NCBI GenBank assembly: GCA_002328865.1
Contig: DCWO01000104.1
Span: forward strand, 1 to 36,690
Length of the DNA: 36,690 bases
Source of the DNA: Dehalococcoidia bacterium UBA2160
Lineage (GTDB): Bacteria; Chloroflexota; Dehalococcoidia; Lucifugimonadales; UBA1123
Direction: 5' to 3'
The number at the start of each line of letters is the position of its first letter. The first letter of the stretch is position 1. The position numbers and the translations under genes are program-made. Positions 8,499 to 16,338 of this stretch are shown piece by piece. Below the pieces are notes generated by a model. That model ran no database searches. It worked only from the letters and a program-made list of their open reading frames with translations, and was not told the DNA's origin.

Positions 8499-9647
8499 TT
8501 ACTTCTCGAAGATGTGGACCGTGCAGACGCCGCCGGCGCCGGCGTTTTGGGCTATGCCCAGGCGTGCGCCGGAGACCTGGCGTTGTCCTGCCTCTCCGCG
8601 GAGCTGTGTGACGAGCTCGTGGACCTGACGGATTCCCGTCGCGCCGAAGGGGTGGCCCATGGCTTGGAGTCCGCCGTCGGTGTTGACCGGGATGTCGCCG
8701 TTGATGGCGGTGCGTCCGTCCTGGGTCGCGCGCCATGCTTCGCCTTCGCCGACGATCTGCAGTCCCTCGAGTTGGGTGATCTCGCCGATTGTTGCCGCGT
8801 CGTGGACCTGGATCACGTTCATGTCGCCTGGTCCCATGCCAGCCATCTCGTACGCTTGGTTCGCCGCCATCGTCGTGACAGAACCTGAATCCGCCTCGCT
8901 GTCGCCCTGGGCTTGATAGCCGCTGGTGCGAAGCACTGCCCCGCGAATGGACACCGCGCGGTCGGGTTGGCCTTGGAAGCGGTCCAGGGCGTCTTTGGCA
9001 ATGAGCACCGCTGCGGATGCGCCTTCGCTTGTCGGGCAGCACTGGAACAGGGTCAGCGGGTCGGCGATCATGCGGGAGGTCATGACCTCCTCGATTGTCG
9101 CTGGCTTCTGGAACTGAGCGTAGGGATTGAGGGCCGCGTTGTGCTTTGCTTTCACGGCTACTTGCGCGATGGACGTTGCTGGAGCGTCGTAGTCGTGCAT
9201 GTAGCGCTGCATGCCCAGAGCGTAGGACGCCATCATGTGGTCCGAACCAAGCAACCGATCGGGGCTCGCGCTGCCGGTGACGCCCACGGGCCCGCGTGGG
9301 ACCCGTTCCGCGCCGATGGCGAGCGCGACGTCGAACATGCCCATGCCTATGCACCAGAACGCCTGCCAGAAGGCGCTGGAGCCTGACGAGCAGGCGTTGT
9401 CAACGTTCATGATCGGGATGGTCGTGAGCCCGAGTCCACGCAGGACCGACTCGCCCATCGACATCCCCTCGTAGTAGACCTGCCCGAAGTAGGCGACCTC
9501 GATGTCCTTGAATCCCACTCCGGCGTCCTTCAGGGCTTCCTGGACGGCCTGTCGGGACATCGACTGGATCGATCCGCCGGGGAAGCGGCCGAATGGATGC
9601 AGGCCCACGCCCGCCACGACAACTTCACGGCTTGGTTGCTTCAGCAT
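8499..9647 (-). CDS. SCP2-type thiolase / acetyl-CoA acetyltransferase family protein
   Basis: A 382-residue thiolase-fold protein of the lipid-transfer/SCP2 branch that usually works with a DUF35 partner in the last carbon-carbon cleavage of steroid side chains or similar acyl-CoAs. The nucleophile Cys is in NVDNACSSGS (Cys86). VHDAATIGE and GHPFGATG supply the NEAH-like and His motifs. The last active-site loop reads NAGAGGVCTVHIFEK. The start has GAGGTGAG upstream. It follows the DUF35 gene on the same strand after 137 bases, which hold only repeat-like sequence. A retro-aldol lyase role is also possible for this branch, since several SCP2-like members with DUF35 partners are aldolases. 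Confidence 0.87.
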   Translation of the reverse strand: MLKQPSREVVVAGVGLHPFGRFPGGSIQSMSRQAVQEALKDAGVGFKDIEVAYFGQVYYEGMSMGESVLRGLGLTTIPIMNVDNACSSGSSAFWQAFWCIGMGMFDVALAIGAERVPRGPVGVTGSASPDRLLGSDHMMASYALGMQRYMHDYDAPATSIAQVAVKAKHNAALNPYAQFQKPATIEEVMTSRMIADPLTLFQCCPTSEGASAAVLIAKDALDRFQGQPDRAVSIRGAVLRTSGYQAQGDSEADSGSVTTMAANQAYEMAGMGPGDMNVIQVHDAATIGEITQLEGLQIVGEGEAWRATQDGRTAINGDIPVNTDGGLQAMGHPFGATGIRQVHELVTQLRGEAGQRQVSGARLGIAQNAGAGGVCTVHIFEK

Positions 9648-9784
9648 GGTCTCTCACCTCTCATAGTCACGGACGGCTGGTTTGCTCTTCGACAGATGGT
9701 GGGTGTGTAAGATTGGCCTTGAAGGGCCAGATCACCGTTGCATGGTGGGCTCGGCCTTCAGGGCGACCCTGGCAATCTCATGTT

Positions 9785-10216
9785 TCACCCGGCGGTTGCA
9801 GCCTGCCACTTGTATACCATGATTTCCCTGCCCTCGTCATCCGCCTCGCCTGCTCGCAGGACCAGCTTCATGGGCATGTCGATTTCGACGGCGTTCGGAT
9901 CGATGTCGATGACTTCGGACAGCACCTGCGGGCCCTCGGGCAGCTTGACCGATCCCAGAATGTACGGCACTGGTCCCTTCCACCTTGCCGGCGGTGCGTG
10001 GATGATCGTGTAGCTGTAAAGCGTGCCGTCGGGGCTAAGATCGACGGCTTTCAGGTCGCCGGAGGTGCACCGGACGCAAAATACAGAGTCGCCGAATACG
10101 CAGAGTCCGCATCCGTTGCATTTCGTGCCCAGCAGGACGCCGTCGGACCCGTCTTCGCTCAACCTCATGCGTTCCGGCGACACGGAGACTTTGCCGGATG
10201 TTGTCTTGTCTGTCAT
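9785..10216 (-). CDS. DUF35 Zn-ribbon/OB-fold protein, thiolase partner
   Basis: A 143-residue accessory protein. The rubredoxin-like zinc ribbon uses Cys33, Cys36, Cys47 and Cys50 (CNGC ... CVRC). An OB-fold follows with GTLYSYTIIHAPP and PYILGSVKLPEGPQVLSEV. Members of this family bind SCP2-type thiolases or aldolases and shape the acyl-CoA channel, and the thiolase is the next gene. Length is typical. Ribosome site AAGGT lies ten bases ahead of the ATG. Confidence 0.9.
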   Translation of the reverse strand: MTDKTTSGKVSVSPERMRLSEDGSDGVLLGTKCNGCGLCVFGDSVFCVRCTSGDLKAVDLSPDGTLYSYTIIHAPPARWKGPVPYILGSVKLPEGPQVLSEVIDIDPNAVEIDMPMKLVLRAGEADDEGREIMVYKWQAATAG

Positions 10217-10250
10217 TTTGCGTACCTTACCTCAGCCTGCGTGTGTGCTC

Positions 10251-10324
10251 CCCCCGGGGTATGGGAAGAAGGGGGTTTTGGGGACACCCCAAACCCCGGC
10301 GGGGCTTCGCCCCTGCACCCCTTC
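10251..10324. repeat. G/C-tract double-hairpin repeat
   Basis: Two adjacent hairpins: TTTGGGG-ACA-CCCCAAA at 10277-10293, flanked by further G and C runs, then GGGGC-TTC-GCCCC at 10301-10313. A related G-run/C-run block occurs at 19049-19102. It lies between CoA-transferase alpha and the DUF35 gene and may attenuate transcription between them. Confidence 0.6.
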
Positions 10325-10470
10325 TCCGGAACGGCGCCGACGGAGTTGTAGGAATCCGGCGACACCCCGTCCCGATCAGGTCGCGACGCCTCTGCACCCC
10401 ATGTTCCAGCATGTTGATGTCAGCTAGCTTTCGTTGCTCGACCAAGCCCGATCGACTATCGCCATCGTTG

Positions 10471-11445
10471 TCATGCCGTGTAGCCGTCTTTGATCTTCGC
10501 TCTTTGTCGGAGCTCCAGCAGTTTGGCGACGCCGACTCGCTTCTCCAGCATCTCCTGGTTGTCGGCGACGCTGTAGATGTATCGTTCGAGGTAAGCGTCG
10601 ATGTCACCGGCGCCTCTCACCGCTCCGAACACCTCGCCGACGTGATCACCGTCCACAGCGTATTGGCCCTGGACTTCGCCGGGGTAGGCGCCGAAGGGGG
10701 CCTCCACGACGGCATCGACGGCGTAGAACGGGATCGACGTCCGGCCCGGGTCTCGCCGGATCTCTTCGGTGTCGACTATCTCTTCGGCTGAGATGACCAC
10801 TTTGCGCGAGGCCAGCGCGGCGTCCCGGTGGGCGATGCCTGTCCCGAAGACGCGGGCGTTGCCGTAGACGTCGGCCTGGTGAACGTGGATGAGCGCGACG
10901 TCGGGATTCAGCGCGGGGACGACGACCGTGGGCGACCCCGTGAACGGGTCCTCGACGAGCTTGGCGCCGGAGTGCTCGAAGCCAGTGGTCCCGCCGAAGG
11001 AGCGGACTGGGATGAACGGGATGCCCATGGCGCCGGCGGTGAGGCGCATTGTCATCACGACGTTGCTGTACTCCATCATCTGAACGTCGCCGTCCAGCAC
11101 CGCGCGAGTGATGCCGGGTCCGGCGCCGAAGAAGCCAACGTCTACCTTGCTGATGCATCCGGCCGCGATCATGAGGCCGATGTCCACGTATGTGAACTTT
11201 CCGCCGATCCACAGGTCTTTCTTCTTCTGCCGGATGAGCTCGCGTTCCAGAGCCGCCGGGCCGCGGTGGATGTACTCGCAGTCGTAGACCAGGTAGTCGC
11301 CGTCGTCCACGAAGCGCTCGATGGCCTCCCGCTCGGACATGAGCTTGGGCTCCATCGTTCGGTTCTTGTTGTCGCGGATCCACCGGCGAAACCCGTCGGT
11401 GTCAACCGGGAAGTATTCAGCTTTGCCTTCGTCGAGAATCTTCAT
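10471..11445 (-). CDS. Class I CoA-transferase, alpha subunit (GctA/IpdA-like)
   Basis: A 324-residue alpha subunit of a two-subunit CoA-transferase. Landmarks are DGDYLVYDCEYIHRGPAAL, then LWIGGKFTYVDIGLMIAAG, GFFGAGPGITRAVLDGDV, IPFIPVRSFGGTTGFEH and NPDVALIHVHQADVYGNARV. The extended C-terminal helices are typical of the glutaconate CoA-transferase/IpdA group. I start it at ATG 11445: the open frame extends 88 codons upstream, but that part is translated repeat DNA (11551-11641). Its beta partner lies about 5 kb away at 16339-17184 on the same strand; the two are normally adjacent. The substrate is unknown. Confidence 0.85.
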   Translation of the reverse strand: MKILDEGKAEYFPVDTDGFRRWIRDNKNRTMEPKLMSEREAIERFVDDGDYLVYDCEYIHRGPAALERELIRQKKKDLWIGGKFTYVDIGLMIAAGCISKVDVGFFGAGPGITRAVLDGDVQMMEYSNVVMTMRLTAGAMGIPFIPVRSFGGTTGFEHSGAKLVEDPFTGSPTVVVPALNPDVALIHVHQADVYGNARVFGTGIAHRDAALASRKVVISAEEIVDTEEIRRDPGRTSIPFYAVDAVVEAPFGAYPGEVQGQYAVDGDHVGEVFGAVRGAGDIDAYLERYIYSVADNQEMLEKRVGVAKLLELRQRAKIKDGYTA

Positions 11446-11847
11446 ATTGACTGCGCCGATTTTTCGAAGAGTAGTTTCAATGTAAATCCAGATTAGTGTG
11501 CCGAATGCGACCTGTGGTTCGACAGGTTGCCAAGTAACGGCGCTTCTTTTGTCATCCTGAGCCACAGCGAAGGATCTGGCTCTATGCGATAGGTTACTCC
11601 CTGCGGGGCTCCAGATTCTTCGACTTCGCTCAGAATGACAGTCCATTACGCGAAGCCTGGCGACCTTCAACTCTTGCCCTTGGCGGCCCGACGTTATTTG
11701 CCCATGCATTGTCCGCTATGAGGACAGGATAATACTCACTACGCACGGAAAACCTCCAGTTCGTTCGCCCCGAGTCCCGACGCATCGGGACTTGTCGAGG
11801 GCCCTCCGCGCGAAACCACGCTATGTCGATTTTGTGCGCCCAGAGCG
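11446..11847. repeat. Gap filled with dispersed inverted repeats
   Basis: No gene. CCTGT-GGTTCG-ACAGG lies at 11511-11526. A long imperfect inverted repeat spans 11551-11641, with arms of about 30 bases carrying GTCATCCTGAG ... GAAGGATCTGG and CCAGATTCTTC ... CTCAGAATGAC. GTCCCGA-CGCA-TCGGGAC is at 11774-11791. When translated, these give the familiar false 'CHSERSRR' peptide. Confidence 0.7.
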
Positions 11848-12180
11848 CTACTTCACGATGCTGGGATTCATAGCGACGCCGTTGTGGATGAAGAAGCTGC
11901 GGACTGAGTTGCCCATCTTTCGGCTTTCGTTTTGGGTCTCGAAGGCCTGGATGTGCTCGATGTACTTGCGGCGAGCTCGCGTGCGCATCACGAGTTCCTC
12001 TCCGGACGGTCGGGGACGCAGACACTCGCCTATTATCGCGTCGGGATCGTCACCCACCATTTGGCAGAACTGTTCCAATGCATCGATGGCGTCGTCTTCC
12101 ACGGTGGCATCACCCCAGTAGTCGGCGAAGCCGTTCTGCCAGATCTGTACGGAATCGAAGCTACGGATGTCGTAGGCCAC
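11848..12180 (-). CDS. Orphan integrase-type core-binding (SAM-like) domain protein
   Basis: A 110-residue protein starting at GTG 12180, with AAGGAG seven bases ahead. It resembles the N-terminal core-binding domain of tyrosine recombinases: FADYWGDATVEDDAIDALEQ, FCQMVGDDPDAIIGECL, RRKYIEHIQAFE and SVRSFFIHNGVAMNP, the last matching the 'l.avrsFf.hngi.l' helix. The frame stops where the catalytic domain should begin, and no R..HxxR..Y motifs follow in the 400 bases of repeat DNA downstream. It is either a broken integrase or a stand-alone DNA-binding derivative. The intact ribosome site favours expression. Confidence 0.6.
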   Translation of the reverse strand: MAYDIRSFDSVQIWQNGFADYWGDATVEDDAIDALEQFCQMVGDDPDAIIGECLRPRPSGEELVMRTRARRKYIEHIQAFETQNESRKMGNSVRSFFIHNGVAMNPSIVK

Positions 12181-12428
12181 TGTGTTTCTCCTTGATTCGT
12201 TCACTTTGTCGAAACCGCATGTTGGCGCGAGCCTTCCACAGTAGGGAGGTGGGTCTGGCCAGTCTCCCTGCGGGGCCCTAGATCCTTCGGCTGCGGCCTC
12301 AGGATGACAGGTTTATGTCTCTTGTGTGCTTATGTGTGGCCAGCGTCTATTGCTGCGTTTGTCAGGTCCCGATCCCGATGCGTCGGGACTCCGGACAAAC
12401 GGAAGTGATTCGAACAACTCGCGTACCC
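12181..12428. repeat. Dispersed repeat copies
   Basis: 12263-12311 is a half-copy of the 11551-11641 element (CTCCCTGCGGGG ... GATCCTTCGG ... CTCAGGATGACAG). 12363-12402 carries TCCCGA-TGCG-TCGGGA within about 40 bases nearly identical to 35307-35347. No gene or clear promoter is seen. Confidence 0.65.
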
Positions 12429-13229
12429 CTACTCTTCGGTGATGCCCAGCATGCGGCCCAGGCGTTGGACCTCTTCTTCTCGCCACGGCATCGGCGCTTC
12501 CCGTTGAAGCATGCCCGACTGCCGCAGCCGATCGAGGACCGACTCGTCCCGCCAGAACGGGGTCTCGAGGCTGCCTTCGAAGGACGTGTCTTCTGTGATC
12601 GGAGAGGGGTTCTGTCCCATGCCCTCCAATGACTCGGCCGCGTAGCCGACAAGAATCGCCAAAACAGGTTCCCACGTATCGGGCACGCCTAAGATCTCTT
12701 TGGCGGCGTCCTCGTCGAACGGAACCAGACATGCGCCGAGGCCCTCGTCGACCGCGGTCAGTAGCGCGGCCTCCATCGCCAGGGCGGCGTCTGCGTTGCC
12801 GCCTCGTTGCAGACCTCTGGAGATGCCCGGGGTCAGCACTTCAGGCAGCACTACATTTTGAACGTATCGTTGGCTCCACCCGTGCGTTGGATTCAGGGCG
12901 CCGACATCGACCAACGCTCCGGAGGCGACGGTCGGCCAGCGTCTCTCTTCGATCGCCGTCCTGCTCGCGGCCATATCGAAATACCAGAAGATATACACCG
13001 GCGCCAGGTCGTATTCCACAGCCCCGATCGGCGTCTTCAGCGAGTCGCGTTGTTCGTCAGTAAGCCAGTCTCGATACGTGACGACCGCCTTGCCCCACGG
13101 GGTGTTGACGGCTCTCGACGAGAGCCGCGCGGTTTCCAGCATCTTTTGTATCTTTTCCCGTTCGACCGGCTTCCACGGCAGGAACATGCGCGTATCTCTG
13201 CGCGAACCGATTACTCTTTTGAATTCCAT
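12429..13229 (-). CDS. Nitroreductase-family flavoprotein (copy 1)
   Basis: A 266-residue member of the FMN-dependent nitroreductase superfamily. The N terminus has the FMN-phosphate-binding pattern GSRRDTRMFLPWKPVEREKI, then the helix METARLSSRAVNTPW. It shares with the next gene DLAPVYIFWYFDM, DVGALNPTHGWSQRYV and EAPMPWREEEVQRLGRMLG, so the two are paralogues. CAGGAGA precedes the ATG, and the gap to copy 2 is 14 bases, so they are co-transcribed. The family reduces nitro groups, quinones or enones, or oxidises flavins. The CoA-enzyme context suggests a reductive or desaturation step on a pathway intermediate. Confidence 0.82.
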   Translation of the reverse strand: MEFKRVIGSRRDTRMFLPWKPVEREKIQKMLETARLSSRAVNTPWGKAVVTYRDWLTDEQRDSLKTPIGAVEYDLAPVYIFWYFDMAASRTAIEERRWPTVASGALVDVGALNPTHGWSQRYVQNVVLPEVLTPGISRGLQRGGNADAALAMEAALLTAVDEGLGACLVPFDEDAAKEILGVPDTWEPVLAILVGYAAESLEGMGQNPSPITEDTSFEGSLETPFWRDESVLDRLRQSGMLQREAPMPWREEEVQRLGRMLGITEE

Positions 13230-13243
13230 GGTGTCTCCTGCGG

Positions 13244-14071
13244 CTATTCTGGCAACCCGAACATTCTGGCGAGCCCGCGAATTTCCTTCCGTCGCCAGGG
13301 CAGCGGCGCTTCGGGCTGGATCATGCCCGCTTTTTCGAGCTCGTCGACGACTGCCTGATCGCGATGGAACGGCACGCCGTACCTGCCTTCGAAGAAGTCG
13401 TCCTCGAATGGCTCACGGGGTCGTTGCCCACCGGCCTCCCATGATTCGGCGTGATAGCCGACCAGCATTCCGGACGCCGGCATCCATGAGCTCGGAACGT
13501 CCATGATCCGGGATGCGTTGAGCGCCGTGAGTTGCGTGCCGACCCCTTCGTCGAAGGCGCATAGCAGGGCGTGGGCGTGCGCGATGCCGACCGCGGTCCT
13601 GGCGGCCGCCACGAGACTGCGAGAGTAATTTACAGGTTCTCCGCCCGCGGTGGGCATGCTCACGACTTCGGGGTCTTCCAGGATGCGGCGGTACACCTGA
13701 GGCACGACAACGCCGTCAACGTACTCGTCGCTCCAACCGTGCGTGGCCGGAAGCGCCCCCACGTCGGTCAGCGCCTTGAGGTTTGCGCCGTCCGCGGCGC
13801 GACTCAGCGCATCGAGGTCCGCGAACCAGAAGATGTAGACCGGCGCCATGTCGAGCTGGGATGTTGTTGTCGGCGTCTTGAGGGCTTCGAGGTCTTCGGC
13901 GGAGAGGTCGTCCCTGTACACGACCAAGCTACGTACGAAATCCACCCCAAGCGGCTTCGGGACCAGGCGAGTCGATTCCAAAATCGCCTGGATCTTCTCT
14001 CGTTCGACGGGACGCCAGGGCTGGAAGTAACGGATTGATCGCCGCCATCCCACGGCTTCCTTGAAATCCAT
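13244..14071 (-). CDS. Nitroreductase-family flavoprotein (copy 2)
   Basis: A 275-residue paralogue of the downstream gene. It has GWRRSIRYFQPWRPVEREKI near the N terminus, DMAPVYIFWFADLDA, DVGALPATHGWSDEYVDG, a longer insert (VSMPTAGGEPVNYSRSL), and the ending EAPLPWRRKEIRGLARMFGL. Two such paralogues in tandem may form a heterodimer, since nitroreductase active sites lie at the dimer interface. It leads the pair on the minus strand and is preceded by GAGGCG. Confidence 0.82.
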   Translation of the reverse strand: MDFKEAVGWRRSIRYFQPWRPVEREKIQAILESTRLVPKPLGVDFVRSLVVYRDDLSAEDLEALKTPTTTSQLDMAPVYIFWFADLDALSRAADGANLKALTDVGALPATHGWSDEYVDGVVVPQVYRRILEDPEVVSMPTAGGEPVNYSRSLVAAARTAVGIAHAHALLCAFDEGVGTQLTALNASRIMDVPSSWMPASGMLVGYHAESWEAGGQRPREPFEDDFFEGRYGVPFHRDQAVVDELEKAGMIQPEAPLPWRRKEIRGLARMFGLPE

Positions 14072-14395
14072 GCTTTCGCCTCACATTTTCTCGGCGCTGA
14101 CCCCGGCGCCATCGTGGTCGATTGTGTTGTAAGCGGGCCGTCGAGTGGCTTCGTTGGCTATCGGAGTTTCGGTTTTTCGGCGCGTAGGATTGGGTGGCCG
14201 CGAACGTGAATTCCTGCTGGGCGCCCCTTCACTCCGTTCAGGATGACAGAATGAGTTTAGCGGGATGACAGATTTGCGGTCTACTACTCACCACCTTGTT
14301 ATTGTCCTTTGTGTTCGTCGCAGTTCACGGGCCGCGCGACGAGCGTTTATCGTTCAGTAAAGGCCTAACCATTGTAGATGACGACCACGAGTGGC
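14072..14395. other. Intergenic gap with partial repeat
   Basis: No gene found. 14221-14270 carries half-copies of the dispersed element (CACTCCGTTCAGGATGACAG, then a second GGATGACAG). The rest shows no recognisable structure. Confidence 0.5.
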
Positions 14396-14608
14396 TTAAC
14401 CTCGGAGGGCTAGCCAGGGGAGCCGGAGGAGGTAGAGCAGAGCTCGGGGGCGGAAGTGCAGCCAGAGCAACTGAAAGATCTCCCTGGGCTCCAGGACGAC
14501 GTCGGACACCCATACGCCCATGTTCGACTTCAGGACCAGGTTCCTGCCGCGGGGCTCCACTTTGTACACGGTCATCTCGAAGTTGCCCGCTCCCGATTCA
14601 ACGCGCAT
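14396..14608 (-). CDS. Small conserved-looking protein of unknown function
   Basis: A 70-residue protein not recognised as a known family. The first half looks like beta strands (FEMTVYKVEPRGRNLVLKS, GVWVSDVVLEPREI). The second is hydrophobic and basic (FQLLWLHFRPRALLYLL), possibly a membrane-associated helix. It starts 15 bases after the stop of the 452-residue gene with GAAGGA upstream. It is therefore almost certainly its operon partner and may be a small subunit. Confidence 0.6.
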   Translation of the reverse strand: MRVESGAGNFEMTVYKVEPRGRNLVLKSNMGVWVSDVVLEPREIFQLLWLHFRPRALLYLLRLPWLALRG

Positions 14609-14623
14609 AGTCGATCCTTCGTC

Positions 14624-15982
14624 CTACCGGGTAGTCGTCATCGTGTTTTCGATCGCTTGTTTGGCGACGGCGCTGTGCCAGTCCTCCAGGTGATTGGCTT
14701 GAGTTTCGGTGTAAGCGCCCGGCGCATAGTACTGATCGTAGAAGTCCAGGTCAAGATGGTGCGCCTGGAACCACGAGTGCGTCTGGATCGGGTCGGTCCC
14801 AACCGGGAAGCGCCCGTACTTGTCCCACGCGTAGTTGCAGATGTCCTTGACGCACTGGATCACGTCTTCCGTGTGGGGCGGCACATCGGCGATGAAACCC
14901 TCGGAGTCCTTCAACGGCGTGGACGTCGTGTCCGGAGTGTAGATGCCGCCCGTGCCGAATTTGATGTTCACGACCGCATCGACGGCCGCGTCCATGTTGG
15001 CGTAGTAGGGCGGGATGAACGGTTCCATGAAGCCGTCCAAACCGACGGGTATCGGTCCGCCGAGGCCGCGCCGGCCCGGCAGCGAGACCTTGGGCGTGTC
15101 GAATCGGAAGCCGAGGCCCCTGGCCAGCGGAGTGCCGCCCATGAGGACCGTGTCTACAGGCGCCGCGTGGACCCAACCGCCGAGGCCCATCGCCTGGACG
15201 GCGAGCTGGAGGTTTTGCATCATGAACCCGACTTCGACGACTGACACGGTGCCCAGCGACGACAGCGGTATGACGCGCTTCTCGTCGAGCAGGCCAGATT
15301 TCACCCATTTCTCGCAGCCGGCGTACGCGTTGTTCCCGCCGATGTCGTCGATCACGGCGGCGCCGGTCCCGTAGCCGATAGTCAGGAGAAGCACGTTGAT
15401 CGTCTCGTAAGTGCAGTCCAGCACCGGAAGGAAGACCGTGGCGCCCGAAATGTCTGAGTCCCACAGGTTGAACGGCAGCATCACACCGCGTTCGTGCGGG
15501 AACTGGGGACGCCCGTCGAAGAGCTTGACACGGCTGGCCCGAGCGAATCGGAGTACCTTCTCCCAGTCGCTCTTGTCTTCGAACTCCAGGACCTTCGTGG
15601 GGTCCACGTTCTCGTACTTGACGAAGTAAGTGCCCTCGTCGTTCCAGTAGAACAGCCGGGTCTCATGTGACGCGCAGGGGCTGGCGTATGTGAGTCCGCG
15701 CCAGGTCAGGATCGTGTTGCCTCCGGCATCCTGGCCCTCGTCGTCGCGGAACGGCAGGTCAGCGAGCACCTGGCCGGTGACCCCTGTGGCTGCCCAGACG
15801 AGGAACGCCTCCTCGGTCTCGTCGAGGGGCATCGGAGGCTTGGACGACACATACTCGGTGGCGCCGCCCGGAATCTGCGCCCCGGCGGCGAAGCGTCGGC
15901 TGCGCCGTTTGAACATCGTGTCGAACAGCGGCCACGCGCCGTCTATACCCGGATGTGGAATTGGCGCCCCTTTGTCAACCAT
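14624..15982 (-). CDS. Divergent nitroreductase-like protein, large
   Basis: A 452-residue protein with faint nitroreductase-superfamily features. An N-terminal FKRRSRRFAAG matches the FMN-phosphate arginines. PMPLDETEEAFLVWAATGVTG matches the 'lsdeel..lL.aatg' helix. NLQLAVQAMGLGGWVH near residue 257 matches the 'Nl.LaA.alGLGs' helix. It is about twice the usual length, and the rest (for example YWNDEGTYFVKYENVDP and the C-terminal HSWFQAHHLDLDFYDQYY) is unfamiliar. GAGGAGG precedes the ATG. It sits between the CoA-transferase beta gene and the two true nitroreductases. Function unknown; the FMN fold is an inference from three motifs. Confidence 0.65.
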   Translation of the reverse strand: MVDKGAPIPHPGIDGAWPLFDTMFKRRSRRFAAGAQIPGGATEYVSSKPPMPLDETEEAFLVWAATGVTGQVLADLPFRDDEGQDAGGNTILTWRGLTYASPCASHETRLFYWNDEGTYFVKYENVDPTKVLEFEDKSDWEKVLRFARASRVKLFDGRPQFPHERGVMLPFNLWDSDISGATVFLPVLDCTYETINVLLLTIGYGTGAAVIDDIGGNNAYAGCEKWVKSGLLDEKRVIPLSSLGTVSVVEVGFMMQNLQLAVQAMGLGGWVHAAPVDTVLMGGTPLARGLGFRFDTPKVSLPGRRGLGGPIPVGLDGFMEPFIPPYYANMDAAVDAVVNIKFGTGGIYTPDTTSTPLKDSEGFIADVPPHTEDVIQCVKDICNYAWDKYGRFPVGTDPIQTHSWFQAHHLDLDFYDQYYAPGAYTETQANHLEDWHSAVAKQAIENTMTTTR

Positions 15983-16086
15983 GGTCGTTTGCCTCCTCGT
16001 GGCCTGGCTAGGTTCGTGGACTCGTGCTCGTTATCTAATTACTCCTGTTGGCCCGGATTCGATTGAGGGGTACGATAGGATTCAAG

Positions 16087-16229
16087 GCCGTAGGGGAGGG
16101 TTTCACACCCTCCCGTGGGTGTTGCTCTTAATGAGCCTTGGATCTTGTGTAAGTGCAGTGTAGATTCGCTTGATGCCTCGTATCGCCTTGGCGAAAGCGG
16201 CGGGAGGGTTACAAACCCTCCCCTACGGC
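16087..16229. mobile_element. 143-bp MITE-like element
   Basis: Terminal inverted repeats of 29 bp (16087-16115 and 16201-16229) match at 26 positions; only the three central bases differ. Each arm is itself a palindrome (GGGAGGGTTT/ACCCTCCC), so the ends can form small hairpins. The 85-bp middle has no open frame. An AAG triplet borders each end and may be a 3-bp target duplication, but that is weak. It lies in the 356-bp gap 15983-16338 between CoA-transferase beta and the 452-residue gene. Confidence 0.7.
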
Positions 16230-16251
16230 AAGTTGTCGGCTGTGACTGGTT

Positions 16252-16275
16252 GACTTGGCCGTAAACGGTCAGAGC
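16252..16275. repeat. Variant copy of the TTGGCCGTGAACGG repeat
   Basis: The bases from 16252 read ACTTGGCCGTAAACGGTC followed by AGAGCA. This is a diverged copy of the repeat found exactly at 8451-8477 (inverted) and 34455-34481. It is adjacent to the MITE-like element. Confidence 0.5.
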
Positions 16276-16338
16276 ATCGCGCTTCACTTGGCTCGAATGC
16301 ATCCAGCGGTCTCGGCCTTGAGGTCGAACCCTGCCGCC

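Noticed and set aside
8476..9354. 292-codon minus-strand frame within the thiolase gene
   Set aside because: Arg/His/Pro-rich out-of-frame shadow of the thiolase.
11446..11709. 88-codon N-terminal extension of CoA-transferase alpha
   Set aside because: It translates a dispersed inverted repeat (CHSERSRR-type peptide) and has no family resemblance; ATG 11445 gives the normal N terminus.
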